DNA of 64,000 nucleotides from Aquabacterium commune. Its GTDB lineage: Bacteria; Pseudomonadota; Gammaproteobacteria; Burkholderiales; Burkholderiaceae_C. The stretch is taken from contig NZ_SNXW01000002.1 in NCBI RefSeq assembly GCF_004362855.1, positions 186,001 through 250,000 on the forward strand. The letters run 5' to 3'. Made by a program: the position numbers and the translations under genes. Of the stretch, positions 47,121 to 56,145 are shown piece after piece. Below the pieces are notes generated by a model that was not told the origin of the DNA, made no database searches, and saw only the letters and a program-made list of their open reading frames with translations. Position 1 is the first letter of the stretch. The number at the start of each line of letters is the position of its first letter.

Positions 47121-47876
47121 ATGCCTGCACCCACCGCCGCACCGGCCTTGTTCGATGTCAAAAGCGCCTCACTGACGCTGGAAGCCTTCGTGCTCAAGAC
47201 AGGCAACCTGACGGCCCTGGCCCAGGCGCTGGACGAGCGCTTCGGCGCCACGCCCGACCTCTTCAACGGCGAGCCCGTCGTCATCGACCTGACCCACCTG
47301 GCCAGCCTGGACGTCGCCGTCGATTTCCCTGCACTCATCGGCCTGCTGCAGAAATACAAGCTCAAGCCCGTGGCCGTGCGCGGCACGACGCGCAAACAAA
47401 GCGATGCCGCACAGGCGGCGGGCCTGGTCGAAGCGCCTGACAGCCACGCGGCACCGGCCCGCGTCGAAACCGTCGAGGTCGTGCGCGAGGTGGTGCGTGA
47501 AGTCGTCCGCGAAGTGCCGGTCGAGGTGGAAGTGCCCGTGGCCGCCACCACCCTGATCATCGACAAGCCCTTGCGCTCTGGTCAGCAGGTCTATGCCAAG
47601 GGCGGCGACCTCATCGTCACGGCGGTGGTCAACCACGGCGCCGAAGTCATCGCCGACGGCAGCATCCACGTCTATGCACCGCTGCGCGGCAAGGCGATTG
47701 CCGGCGCCAAGGGCAACACCCAGGCGCGCATCTTTGCCACCGTCATGGAGCCCGAGTTGCTGTCGATCGCCGGCACCTACCGCACCACCGACAACCCGCT
47801 GCCCGACAGCGTGCGCGGCAAGCCAGCGCAGATCCGCCTCGACGGCGAGCGCCTGGTGTTCGAACCGATTTCCTGA
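47121..47876 (+). CDS. minC: Septum site-determining protein MinC
   Basis: 251-residue FtsZ-assembly inhibitor that works with MinD at the membrane. The N-terminal FtsZ-binding domain (1-105) and the C-terminal beta-helix MinD-binding domain (140-251; ADGSIHVYAPLRGKAIAGAKG, IAGTYRT) are clear. The linker carries an unusual Val-Arg-Glu repeat (VVREVVREVVREV, about 115-135). It heads the minCDE operon; minD follows 42 nt later. Confidence 0.95.
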   Translation: MPAPTAAPALFDVKSASLTLEAFVLKTGNLTALAQALDERFGATPDLFNGEPVVIDLTHLASLDVAVDFPALIGLLQKYKLKPVAVRGTTRKQSDAAQAAGLVEAPDSHAAPARVETVEVVREVVREVVREVPVEVEVPVAATTLIIDKPLRSGQQVYAKGGDLIVTAVVNHGAEVIADGSIHVYAPLRGKAIAGAKGNTQARIFATVMEPELLSIAGTYRTTDNPLPDSVRGKPAQIRLDGERLVFEPIS

Positions 47877-47918
47877 ACCTCTCTCTTTGCACAGATCCAC
47901 TGAAAGGACCGCCCTCCC

Positions 47919-48734
47919 ATGGCCAAGATCATCGTCGTGACTTCCGGCAAAGGCGGCGTCGGCAAGACGACCACCAGCGCCTCCTTCGCATCGGGCCTGG
48001 CCCTGCGCGGCCACAAGACGGCCGTCATCGACTTCGACGTCGGCCTGCGCAACCTCGACCTGATCATGGGTTGCGAGCGCCGCGTGGTCTATGACCTCAT
48101 CAACGTGATCCACGGCGAGGCCAACCTCAACCAGGCCCTCATCAAGGACAAGCAGTGCGACAACCTCTACGTGCTGGCCGCCTCGCAAACGCGTGACAAG
48201 GATGCGCTGACGCAAGACGGTGTCGAGAAGGTGCTCAAGGACCTCGGCGAGATGGGCTTCGAGTACGTCGTGTGCGACTCGCCCGCCGGCATCGAGACCG
48301 GTGCGCTCATGGCCATGCACTTTGCCGACGAAGCCATCGTGGTGACCAACCCCGAAGTCTCGTCCGTGCGCGACTCCGACCGCATCCTGGGCATGCTGCA
48401 GAGCAAGACCCAACGCGCCCAGAACGGCGGCGAGCCCATCAAAGAGCACCTGCTGATCACGCGCTACAACCCCAACCGCGTTGAAGGCGGCCAGATGCTC
48501 TCGCTGGAAGACATCCACGAGATCCTGCGCGTCAAGCTGATCGGCGTCATCCCCGAATCGGAGACGGTGCTGAACGCCTCCAACCAGGGCATCCCGGCCA
48601 TCCACATGACCGGCACCGACGTCTCCGAGGCCTACAAGGACGTCATCGCGCGTTTCCTGGGCGAAGACAAACCCATGCGCTTCATCGACGCCGAAAAGCC
48701 CGGCTTCTTCAAGCGCCTGTTCGGAGGCAAGTGA
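47919..48734 (+). CDS. minD: Septum site-determining ATPase MinD
   Basis: 271-residue ParA-type ATPase that recruits MinC to the membrane and oscillates with MinE. The deviant Walker A is [10 protein letters not shown]; the C-terminal amphipathic helix ends FFKRLFGGK for membrane binding. AAAGGA precedes the start. Confidence 0.97.
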   Translation: MAKIIVVTSGKGGVGKTTTSASFASGLALRGHKTAVIDFDVGLRNLDLIMGCERRVVYDLINVIHGEANLNQALIKDKQCDNLYVLAASQTRDKDALTQDGVEKVLKDLGEMGFEYVVCDSPAGIETGALMAMHFADEAIVVTNPEVSSVRDSDRILGMLQSKTQRAQNGGEPIKEHLLITRYNPNRVEGGQMLSLEDIHEILRVKLIGVIPESETVLNASNQGIPAIHMTGTDVSEAYKDVIARFLGEDKPMRFIDAEKPGFFKRLFGGK

Positions 48735-48739
48735 ACGCC

Positions 48740-49009
48740 ATGGGATTCCTCTCCTTCTTCCTCGGTGAAAAGAAGCAGACCGCCACGGTCGCCAAGGAGC
48801 GCCTGCAGCTCATCCTGGCGCACGAGCGCAATGGCCGCAGCCACAGCCCCAACTACCTGCCCGACCTGCAGCGCGAGCTGGTGGCGGTGATTTCGAAGTA
48901 CGTCTCCATCAACCCGGACGACATCAAGGTGTCCATGGAGCGCCAGGGCGACCTCGAAGTGCTGGAAGTCAAGATCGAACTGCCAGAGACGGGCGCCGGC
49001 GCGCGCTGA
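48740..49009 (+). CDS. minE: Cell division topological specificity factor MinE
   Basis: 89-residue MinE. It releases MinD from the membrane and sets pole-to-pole oscillation. The N-terminal membrane-binding start [12 protein letters not shown] and the anti-MinCD helix ([11 protein letters not shown]) are present. Start 48740 gives the normal N-terminus; a GTG at 48731 would overlap the minD stop but sits too near the GGAGG. Spacing to minD is 5 nt. Confidence 0.95.
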   Translation: MGFLSFFLGEKKQTATVAKERLQLILAHERNGRSHSPNYLPDLQRELVAVISKYVSINPDDIKVSMERQGDLEVLEVKIELPETGAGAR

Positions 49010-49021
49010 GCCGTCATCAGC

Positions 49022-49070
49022 GGCTCCCGTGTTGCGGTGCACAATGCGTGCATTCAGCCTCACGGGAGCC
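49022..49070 (+). promoter_or_regulatory. Nested inverted repeat ahead of the ParA gene
   Basis: GGCTCCCGTG (49022-49031) and CACGGGAGCC (49061-49070) are perfect 10-bp arms. Inside them TGCAC (49038-49042) and GTGCA (49048-49052) form a smaller pair. The right outer arm contains the GGGAG Shine-Dalgarno sequence of the ParA gene, so folding would hide it. It begins 12 nt after the minE stop and could also act as an end-of-operon hairpin or a protein-binding site. Confidence 0.55.
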
Positions 49071-49079
49071 CGCTGCACC

Positions 49080-49844
49080 ATGCGATACGTCGTCTTCAAT
49101 CAAAAAGGTGGGGTCGGCAAATCCACCATCACCTGCAACCTCGCCGCCATCAGCGCCGCGCAAGGTCTCAAAACCCTCGTGGTCGATCTGGACCCGCAGG
49201 GCAACTCCACGCAATACCTGCTGGGCGAGCCTCCGGAAGACGCCAAGCAGCACGCCGCGGCATTCTTCGAGCAAACCCTGAGGTTCAGCGCCCGCCCGCA
49301 GGACATCGCCGATCACATCGTCGAAACCCCCTGGGAGAACCTGCACCTGATGCCCTCGCACCCTAGCCTGGACGAATTGCACGCCAAACTGGAATCGCGC
49401 TACAAAATCTACAAGCTCAGGGATGCCCTGGAGGAAATCGGCCAAACGTACGACCGAATTTACGTCGACACGCCCCCGGCCTTGAATTTCTACACCCGCT
49501 CGGCATTGATTGCCGCCCAGGGTTGCCTGATTCCCTTTGACTGCGACGATTTCTCGCGCCGCGCGCTCTATACCCTGCTGGACAACGTGCAGGAAATACG
49601 CGCGGACCACAACGAGGATCTGGCCGTGAGCGGCATCATCGTCAACCAGTTCCAACCCCGAGCCACTTTGCCGCAAAAGCTGGTGCAGGAACTGATTGAC
49701 GAGGGCTTGCCCGTGTTGCAGCCCTACCTGAGCAGTTCGGTGAAGATCAAGGAATCTCACCAATTGGCGCGCCCCATGGTTCACCTGGACCCGCGCCACA
49801 AACTCACCCAGGAGTTCGTGGCCCTGCACGACATCCTGCGTTGA
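49080..49844 (+). CDS. Orphan ParA-family ATPase
   Basis: 254-residue ParA/Soj-type ATPase. Walker A is [15 protein letters not shown], the switch region is [16 protein letters not shown], and [17 protein letters not shown] is the Walker B zone. No ParB gene or parS-like repeat follows, so it is unlikely to be a plasmid partition system. Small orphan ParAs place chemoreceptors, carboxysomes or other cargo; the cargo here is unknown. It sits 70 nt after minE behind an inverted repeat, suggesting separate control. Confidence 0.88.
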   Translation: MRYVVFNQKGGVGKSTITCNLAAISAAQGLKTLVVDLDPQGNSTQYLLGEPPEDAKQHAAAFFEQTLRFSARPQDIADHIVETPWENLHLMPSHPSLDELHAKLESRYKIYKLRDALEEIGQTYDRIYVDTPPALNFYTRSALIAAQGCLIPFDCDDFSRRALYTLLDNVQEIRADHNEDLAVSGIIVNQFQPRATLPQKLVQELIDEGLPVLQPYLSSSVKIKESHQLARPMVHLDPRHKLTQEFVALHDILR

Positions 49845-50086
49845 ACGCGAACAGAGCGACCGAACACCCTTTCACGTCTTTACAACAAGCAGATTCGGGA
49901 TAACCGCACACTTTGCAGATATTTGTCATGAACGGCCGGCATGCTGTAAGAATGTGTCAAGCAAGTAAGCACCTTCATCGGTGACGGCGGCCTGCGGTCG
50001 GCCACCCACTTGCTTTTTCCGTGCGGTCGCCTGCCCTGGCGCAGGTGACCGATCGTTTTTCATCACGGATCACCAAAGGTGTGTTC

Positions 50087-50833
50087 ATGTCCAGACCGAC
50101 TGTGAGACTTGGCCGTCCTTACACGCGGCCCGCCCTGGAAACTCAGCCCTTGCCGTTCCGCATGCGGATCGCCAAAAGCCCCGAGGACATCCAGCGGGTT
50201 TGCCGGCACCGGGGCGAGGCTTATGCCCGCCACCAACCCGACCTGGTCCAACGCCTGTCCCTGTACGAGCCCGAAGCCGACGACCTGCGCGACGATGTGG
50301 TGCTGGTGATGGCCGAATCGCACGAAGATGGCAGCATCCTGGGTTCGCTGCGCCTGAGCACCAACATCAACACGCCGCTGCGTTTCGAGAAGGAATTCGA
50401 ACTGCCGCAGCGGTTCCACCAACGGGCGCTCGCAGAAGCTGGCCGCATGGTGACCCAAAATGGTCCTGGGGGACGCATGGTGGTGCCTGCGCTGGTCAAG
50501 GTGGCCTACGAGGCTTGCTTTCGCTCCGGCATCGATGCCCTGCTGCTCATCGCCCGACAGCCCATCGACCGCATGTACAAGGCCATGCAATTTGAAGACA
50601 TTTTTGGCGAGAGGGTCATCACCTCAGCGCAACCTGGCGTGCCCGTCACGTTGTTCTTCATGGACACCCTGAGATTCGAGCACCGCCTGCGTGACGCCAA
50701 CTGCCAGATATACCCTTTCCTGGTGGAAACCGATCACCCCGATATCGACATCGATCCCGATTTTGTGCGCGAGCGATTCAACGTTCCGCAAACGCTGCGC
50801 CGGGAGCGCTGCTCCGACATGCACCCTGCCTGA
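50087..50833 (+). CDS. FeeM-like N-acyltransferase (autoinducer-synthase/GNAT fold)
   Basis: 248-residue protein resembling the N-acyl amino acid synthase FeeM catalytic core and the PEP-CTERM/exosortase-associated acyltransferases, which share a fold with acyl-homoserine-lactone synthases. Support: an N-terminal RIAKSPEDIQRVCRHRGEAYARH helix-strand, the strand ILGSLRLSTN, the motif AEAGRMVTQNG and the helix VPALVKVAYEACFRSG, in that order. Such enzymes join an acyl chain to an amino acid or amine. Start 50087 has AAAGG 7 nt upstream. A hybrid histidine kinase gene on the same strand starts 270 nt later. With three PEP-CTERM proteins in the window, an exosortase-linked role is the main alternative to a signalling role. 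Confidence 0.68.
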   Translation: MSRPTVRLGRPYTRPALETQPLPFRMRIAKSPEDIQRVCRHRGEAYARHQPDLVQRLSLYEPEADDLRDDVVLVMAESHEDGSILGSLRLSTNINTPLRFEKEFELPQRFHQRALAEAGRMVTQNGPGGRMVVPALVKVAYEACFRSGIDALLLIARQPIDRMYKAMQFEDIFGERVITSAQPGVPVTLFFMDTLRFEHRLRDANCQIYPFLVETDHPDIDIDPDFVRERFNVPQTLRRERCSDMHPA

Positions 50834-51102
50834 GGCGGGCTTCGCCTTCTCGCTGCGTCAAGGGGAGATGCGCCGACAGCATGCTTCGATAAGCGACCCA
50901 GCTCGGTATCAGTCAGGAAATTCAAGGGCTTCGTGCTGATGAATAATCCGTGAACAGATCATCTTCCTTTCACCCGTTGAAAAAAGGGAGAAATCTGAGA
51001 AACTGCACATCGCGCCCCGCGCCCTGGAACATGGTTTCAGAGGCGAGTGCAGTTTGCCCATGAGCGACAGAATAGGCTGCGCTCATCACGCACGGAGGCG
51101 AC

Positions 51103-53007
51103 ATGAGGTCTGACAAGGCAGCCATGCATCAATTTTTTCGCACCTTCGGCAACCGAGGCTTTGCCAACCATGCGTTGGAAACAGAGTTCAGGGCCGCCTA
51201 CAACTCGCACGGTGCGAAATTCATCTTCATTTGTGCCATCGTGTCGGCACTGTATTTCCTGGTGTTCTGGGCCTCAGACCTGTTTTTCCGGGGTCTTTCG
51301 GTCTCGGATCCGGCCCAAATCAGCCGCGCAGCCCTTGTCTCCGGGCTGCTGGTTTGCGCGGTGATCAACCGCCAATACCGCCATTTCTTCGTTCAGCACT
51401 ATCCCGCCTGTTTCATCACGATGGTGGTGGCGGCGTGTGCGATGAGCAACATCACCATCGTCTCGCGTCACGCACACGATTCGTCCGTCAGCCTGCTGTG
51501 GGGCCTCACGTCGGCCGCGGTGTTCGCCACCTTCGTCGTGTTCGGTTTCGCACGCCTGCGGGCAGGCACCACCACCCTGCTGTCGGTGACCGTGAGTTGC
51601 ATGGCCATCTACAGTGCCCTGCGCCAACCCCAACTGGACACCACCGCCTTCCAACGCATGGCCGTGCACCTGACGGCGGCCAACCTGCTGGGCTACAGCT
51701 TCTACCGCTTCTCGCTGCTGCGCGAGCGCAAGCTCTTCCTGCAGTCCAAGCGCAAGAACCGCATCGCCGAGTTGCGCCGCATGAAGGAAATGGCAGAAAC
51801 CGCCAACCGCGCCAAAACCGCTTTCCTGGCCAACATGAGCCACGAAATCAGAACGCCCATGAACGGGGTCATCGGTGCGCTCAGCATGCTCAGCGACCAG
51901 AACATGACCGAGCGCGACCGGCTGTTCGTGCGCTCGGCACGCGACTCGGCGCGCAACCTGCTGCACATCCTCAACGAGATCCTGGACTTCGCCAAGCTCG
52001 ACGCCCAGAAGATCCGCTTGACGCCCGCGCCGTTCGACCCGCGCGACCTGATCTTCAGCGTGTGCCAGGCTTTCCAGGCCACGGCCGAGCAGAAAAGCAT
52101 CCGCATCCGCCACGACTGCAAGCAGGTGCCACCCCAGGTGCGCAGCCTCATCGCCGACGAGGGCAAGCTGCGCCAGGTGCTGCTCAACCTCGTGAGCAAT
52201 GCCGTGAAGTTCACGCAATCGGGTGAGGTGGTGGTCAGCCTGTCGGTGCACTGTCAGAGCACCGAGATGGCGCAGGTCAAGCTCGATGTGTCCGACACCG
52301 GCGTGGGCATCCCGCACGAGTCCCTGGACCAGCTCTTCCAGCCCTTTTTCCAGGTGGAGACGGGCGCCAACCGCAGCTACGGCGGCACGGGCCTGGGCCT
52401 GGCCATCTGCAAGCAGATCATCGACGAGATGGGCGGGCTGATCGGGGTGCGCAGCGTGTTGGGCATCGGCACCACCTTCGAAGTGGTGCTGGAGTTGCCC
52501 TACAGCATCATGACGGCCACCACGCAGGGCAAGCTGGCCACCGACGACGGCTTCCCCGACACCCTGCCGCCCGAGCACGCCGACCTGAACCTGCAAGGCG
52601 AGGTGCTGCTGGTGGAGGACAACGAGGTCAATGCCTTCATCGCCACGATGACGCTGGAGAGCCTGGGCATCGTCAGTCGCCACGCCAAGAACGGCGAGGT
52701 GGCCGTGGCCATGTTCCAGGAGCAGGCCTTCGACGTCATCCTGATGGACTGCGAGATGCCCGTGATGGACGGCTACGAGGCCGCGCGCCGCATCCGCGCA
52801 CTGGAAGGCGCCGACACGGCGCGTGAGCGCACGCCCATCATCGCGCTGACGGCGCATGCGCTCAGCGGTGACCGCGAGGTCTGCTTGGCGCAGGGCATGG
52901 ACGACTACCTCACCAAGCCCTTCGACCGCCAGGCGCTGGCCAGCCTGCTGTCGCGCTGGCTGCCACTGTCAACGCCGCTGTCCACATCCTCTGGCGCTGG
53001 CGCCTGA
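51103..53007 (+). CDS. Membrane hybrid histidine kinase (CqsS-like layout)
   Basis: 634-residue sensor. Five or six membrane helices (about 40-60, 76-90, 101-118, 132-150, 155-172, 186-203) form the input domain with no large periplasmic loop. A coiled linker leads to the histidine of NMSHEIRTPMNG (His247), an HATPase (about 345-475; NLVSNAVKF, DTGVGIP, GGTGLGLAI) and a receiver (about 500-620) with Asp549 in ILMDCEMP. The layout of helices, kinase and receiver matches sensors of small hydrophobic signals such as CqsS. GGAGG is well placed before 51103. It follows the FeeM-like gene. Confidence 0.88.
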   Translation: MRSDKAAMHQFFRTFGNRGFANHALETEFRAAYNSHGAKFIFICAIVSALYFLVFWASDLFFRGLSVSDPAQISRAALVSGLLVCAVINRQYRHFFVQHYPACFITMVVAACAMSNITIVSRHAHDSSVSLLWGLTSAAVFATFVVFGFARLRAGTTTLLSVTVSCMAIYSALRQPQLDTTAFQRMAVHLTAANLLGYSFYRFSLLRERKLFLQSKRKNRIAELRRMKEMAETANRAKTAFLANMSHEIRTPMNGVIGALSMLSDQNMTERDRLFVRSARDSARNLLHILNEILDFAKLDAQKIRLTPAPFDPRDLIFSVCQAFQATAEQKSIRIRHDCKQVPPQVRSLIADEGKLRQVLLNLVSNAVKFTQSGEVVVSLSVHCQSTEMAQVKLDVSDTGVGIPHESLDQLFQPFFQVETGANRSYGGTGLGLAICKQIIDEMGGLIGVRSVLGIGTTFEVVLELPYSIMTATTQGKLATDDGFPDTLPPEHADLNLQGEVLLVEDNEVNAFIATMTLESLGIVSRHAKNGEVAVAMFQEQAFDVILMDCEMPVMDGYEAARRIRALEGADTARERTPIIALTAHALSGDREVCLAQGMDDYLTKPFDRQALASLLSRWLPLSTPLSTSSGAGA

Positions 53008-53024
53008 ACGGCACAACCCGCCGC

Positions 53025-53972
53025 TCAGCGCTTGAACAAGCCGCGCACCCGCTGCACCACAGTCACAGCGGCCAGGGCCAGCACCCCACCCACGACGCCG
53101 GTCAAGGCGTCGAGCAGCAAGGGCACGACCGCCCCCACCACGCTGGCACCCGGCACCAGCGCCTCGGCGTGGGTCACGACCTCGTGCACCAGGTCATGGG
53201 CACCCGGCAGGCCGTGCAGCAAGATGCCGCCACCGACCAGGAACATCGCGGCCGTGCCAGCCACGGACAGCACCCGCATCAACAGGGGCGCAGCGTGCAG
53301 CAGGCCACGCCCGAGCGCCTGGACCAGCGCACCGCGGCGCTGGCTGAGGTAGAGGCCTGCATCGTCCATCTTGACGATGGCGCCCACCAGACCGTACACG
53401 CCCACGGTGATGGCCAGCGCCACCCCGCTGAGCACCGCCACCTGCTGCATCAAGGGCGCATCGGCCACGGTGCCCAGGGTGATGGCGACGATTTCTGCTG
53501 ACAGGATGAAATCGGTGCGCACAGCGCCTTGCACCTTGTCGCGCTCGAAGGCGACCATGTCCACGTGGGTGTCGGCCAGGGCCTCGCGCAAGGCCTGGTG
53601 CTCGGCAGCGGCCTCGGCCTCATCGGCATCGCCGTGGTGCAGGAAGGGGTGGGCCAGCTTCTCGACGCCCTCGAAGCAGAGATAGGCGCCGCCCACCATC
53701 AGCAAAGGCGTCACCGCCCAGGGCGCCAGCGCGCTGATGGCCAGCGCGGCGGGCACCAGGATGACCTTGTTGCGCAACGAGCCTTTCGCCACGGCCCAGA
53801 CGACCGGCAACTCGCGCTCGGCGCGGATGCCCGACACCTGCTGCGCGTTGAGCGCCAGGTCGTCGCCGAGCACGCCGGCGGTTTTCTTGGCCGCGACCTT
53901 GGACATCGCCGCGACATCGTCCAGCACCGTGGCGATGTCGTCGATCAGCACCAACAGGCTGGATGCCGCCAT
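53025..53972 (-). CDS. DUF808 membrane protein (YedI-like)
   Basis: 315-residue inner-membrane protein of the DUF808 family, unknown function. It begins [21 protein letters not shown] and continues with the family [15 protein letters not shown]; six or so hydrophobic segments follow. GGGAGAG precedes the start at 53972. It is convergent with the histidine kinase, 17 nt apart. Confidence 0.9.
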   Translation of the reverse strand: MAASSLLVLIDDIATVLDDVAAMSKVAAKKTAGVLGDDLALNAQQVSGIRAERELPVVWAVAKGSLRNKVILVPAALAISALAPWAVTPLLMVGGAYLCFEGVEKLAHPFLHHGDADEAEAAAEHQALREALADTHVDMVAFERDKVQGAVRTDFILSAEIVAITLGTVADAPLMQQVAVLSGVALAITVGVYGLVGAIVKMDDAGLYLSQRRGALVQALGRGLLHAAPLLMRVLSVAGTAAMFLVGGGILLHGLPGAHDLVHEVVTHAEALVPGASVVGAVVPLLLDALTGVVGGVLALAAVTVVQRVRGLFKR

Positions 53973-54039
53973 CTGAAACTCTCCCTTGGATGATCACGTC
54001 GGCGCCGATCTTACGCGGCGCGCGTGTCACCTCGGCGGT

Positions 54040-54921
54040 TCAGAGCGCGTCCAGGGACTCGCGCAATTCGTCGTGCCAGGTGCCCAGGTCGGCGTCCGAG
54101 ACGTGCAACCAGGCCATCGCGGCCTCGCCATGCCCGTGCCAGTCCACGTCGGGCTCCAGGCCTTCGTGGCGGCGCATGAGGTGCTCGGCCAGCAGGCCCA
54201 TGGCGACCAGGGTGTGCACGTCCGGGTCCACGCTGCGCTCGCCGATGGCATCGAGGTCGTGGTGCAGGCGCACAGCGGCCGTCACGGCAGGGGCCAGGCG
54301 CCACAAACGGGACACCAGCGCGCCCACGACGGCGTGGTCGGTGCGGTGGTTGGCGTTTTCGGTGGCCACGAAAGAGCGGTCGATGCGCGCCTGCGCCTCG
54401 ACCAAGGTGCTCAGGTAGCCCTTCACGCTTTGCGCCATCACCGGCAAGCCCACGTGGCAAAACAGGCCGTAGGTGTAGGCCACGTCGGCCGAGACACCAG
54501 GCAGGCGCTCGGCCATGAAGGACATGGCCTGGGCGCGCTTGGCGGCACGTTCCCAGAAGCGCTTGAGCTGTGGCGAATTGACGCGCATGGCGCCGCGTGC
54601 CAAAAATGCGGTCATCACCTGCGCCGTTTGCGCCAGGCCCAGGCGGTTCATGGCCTGACCCAAGGTCTGGACGGGTTGCCCAGCGCCGTACAAGGGGCTG
54701 TTGGCGGCGCGCAGCAGCGTGGCCGACATGGCGACGTCGCTGGTGGCGATGCGTGCCACCTCGTTGAGGTCGGGCTCCGCCTGTGCCATCGCCTGCTGCA
54801 AGCGCGTGAGCAGCTCGGGGCACGGCGGGATGACGATGTGCTGCAAGGGGCCGCGCTTGCGGGCCTGGTCCAACTCGCTGAGGACGTCGTCAACGCTGGT
54901 GGACTCGGTGGCTGTGGTCAT
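54040..54921 (-). CDS. HDOD-domain signalling protein
   Basis: 293-residue protein dominated by an HDOD domain (about 30-230): PPCPELLTRLQQAM, DVAMSATLLRAANSPLYG and the helical end. HDOD proteins are like HD phosphohydrolases without the metal site and act in motility, stress or two-component signalling. The metal-binding HD pair is not evident, as expected. Start 54921 is followed by an acidic leader of about 20 residues. Confidence 0.85.
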   Translation of the reverse strand: MTTATESTSVDDVLSELDQARKRGPLQHIVIPPCPELLTRLQQAMAQAEPDLNEVARIATSDVAMSATLLRAANSPLYGAGQPVQTLGQAMNRLGLAQTAQVMTAFLARGAMRVNSPQLKRFWERAAKRAQAMSFMAERLPGVSADVAYTYGLFCHVGLPVMAQSVKGYLSTLVEAQARIDRSFVATENANHRTDHAVVGALVSRLWRLAPAVTAAVRLHHDLDAIGERSVDPDVHTLVAMGLLAEHLMRRHEGLEPDVDWHGHGEAAMAWLHVSDADLGTWHDELRESLDAL

Positions 54922-55078
54922 GGATGCAGGGTGGTTTTCTTTCCGGTTCGTTGTCTTCGACCACCGGCCCCAGAACTTGAGGGCTTCTGCGATGGAAATG
55001 CATCCATGCGTCACGGCTTCAGGCAAGGCCAGGGTGCGTACACTGGCAGCCCCCGAAACCCGCTGCGCCCACCGCCCG

Positions 55079-56110
55079 ATGACCCTGCTGCTGGCCCCCA
55101 TGGAAGGGCTGCTCGACGCCCCCCTGCGCGATGTGCTGACCCGCACAGGCGGCATCGACCGCTGCGTGTCGGAATTCATCCGCGTCACCGGCACGCTTTT
55201 GCCCGAACGCGCCTTTCGCCGGGTCATGCCCGAGCTCAACAACGGCGGGCGCACCTGGGTCGGCGTGCCCGTGCGCGGGCAGCTGCTGGGCTCGGACCCC
55301 GCCTGCCTGGCCGACAACGCCGCGCGCCTGGTCGAGTTGGGCTCGCCCGGGGTGGACCTGAACTTCGGCTGCCCGGCGCGTGTGGTCAACCGCCACGGCG
55401 GCGGCGCGGCCCTGCTCCAAGACCCGGACCTGCTGCACCGCATCGTCAGCACCGTGCGCCAGGCCGTGCCCGCCCATGTGCCGGTGACGGCCAAAATGCG
55501 GCTGGGCTTCCACGACGATGCCGATGCCGAGACCTGCGCCCAGGCCCTGGAGGCCGGCGGCGCCAGCGAGCTCGTGGTGCACGGCCGCACCAAGGCCCAC
55601 GGCTACCGCCCGCCCGCCTACTGGGATCGCATCGCCGACGTGCGCCAGGCCGTGCGCATCCCGGTGGTGGCCAATGGCGAGATCTGGAACGTGGCCGACG
55701 CGCGGCGCTGCGTCGAAGAAAGCGGCTGTGACGCCCTGATGCTGGGGCGCGGCATGGTGGCCGACCCGGGCCTGGCGCTGGCCGTGCGCACCGAGCTGGC
55801 CTGGGATGGCGCGGGCGCATCTGGCGTGCCGTGGGCCACGCTGGAGCCGCTGCTGCACGTCTACTGGGCGCTGATCGCCCCGCGCGTGGTGCCCCGCCAC
55901 CGCCCGGGCCGCCTCAAGCAATGGTTGAACTTCCTGCGCCGCCGTCACCCCGAGGCCGAAGTCGCCTACCAGGCCGTGCGCACGCTCAACGACCCGCGCC
56001 AGATCGACGCCTGGCTGCACGCCCACGTGCCCGCGCCGGCCGATCAGGGCCCAGCCGACCACACCAGCCCAGGCACTTGCGGCGACAATGCGGCCGTCAC
56101 CGCCTGCTGA
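55079..56110 (+). CDS. dusC: tRNA-dihydrouridine(16) synthase
   Basis: 343-residue flavoenzyme that reduces uridine 16 in tRNA. The start is MTLLLAPMEGLLDAPLRDVL; FMN and catalytic motifs include NFGCPARVVNRHGGGAALL with the catalytic Cys, AKMRLGF, and HGRTKAHGY. The DusC-specific C-terminal helix domain ends the protein. A TACACT hexamer about 36 nt upstream could be its -10 box. It leads into ylqF after 35 nt. Confidence 0.9.
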   Translation: MTLLLAPMEGLLDAPLRDVLTRTGGIDRCVSEFIRVTGTLLPERAFRRVMPELNNGGRTWVGVPVRGQLLGSDPACLADNAARLVELGSPGVDLNFGCPARVVNRHGGGAALLQDPDLLHRIVSTVRQAVPAHVPVTAKMRLGFHDDADAETCAQALEAGGASELVVHGRTKAHGYRPPAYWDRIADVRQAVRIPVVANGEIWNVADARRCVEESGCDALMLGRGMVADPGLALAVRTELAWDGAGASGVPWATLEPLLHVYWALIAPRVVPRHRPGRLKQWLNFLRRRHPEAEVAYQAVRTLNDPRQIDAWLHAHVPAPADQGPADHTSPGTCGDNAAVTAC

Positions 56111-56145
56111 CGCCCTCCCCTCCTGTCCACGAAAGACCTTGCCCG

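Noticed and set aside
49080..49844. Plasmid-type or phage-type partition module
   Set aside because: There is no ParB, no parS-like repeats and no replication gene; the surroundings are chromosomal core genes.
49853..50086. Promoter TTGTCA (49923-49928) with TAAGAA (49947-49952) before the FeeM-like gene
   Set aside because: The -35 is fair but the -10 matches consensus at only half the positions and the spacing is 18 nt, so I did not list it as a feature.
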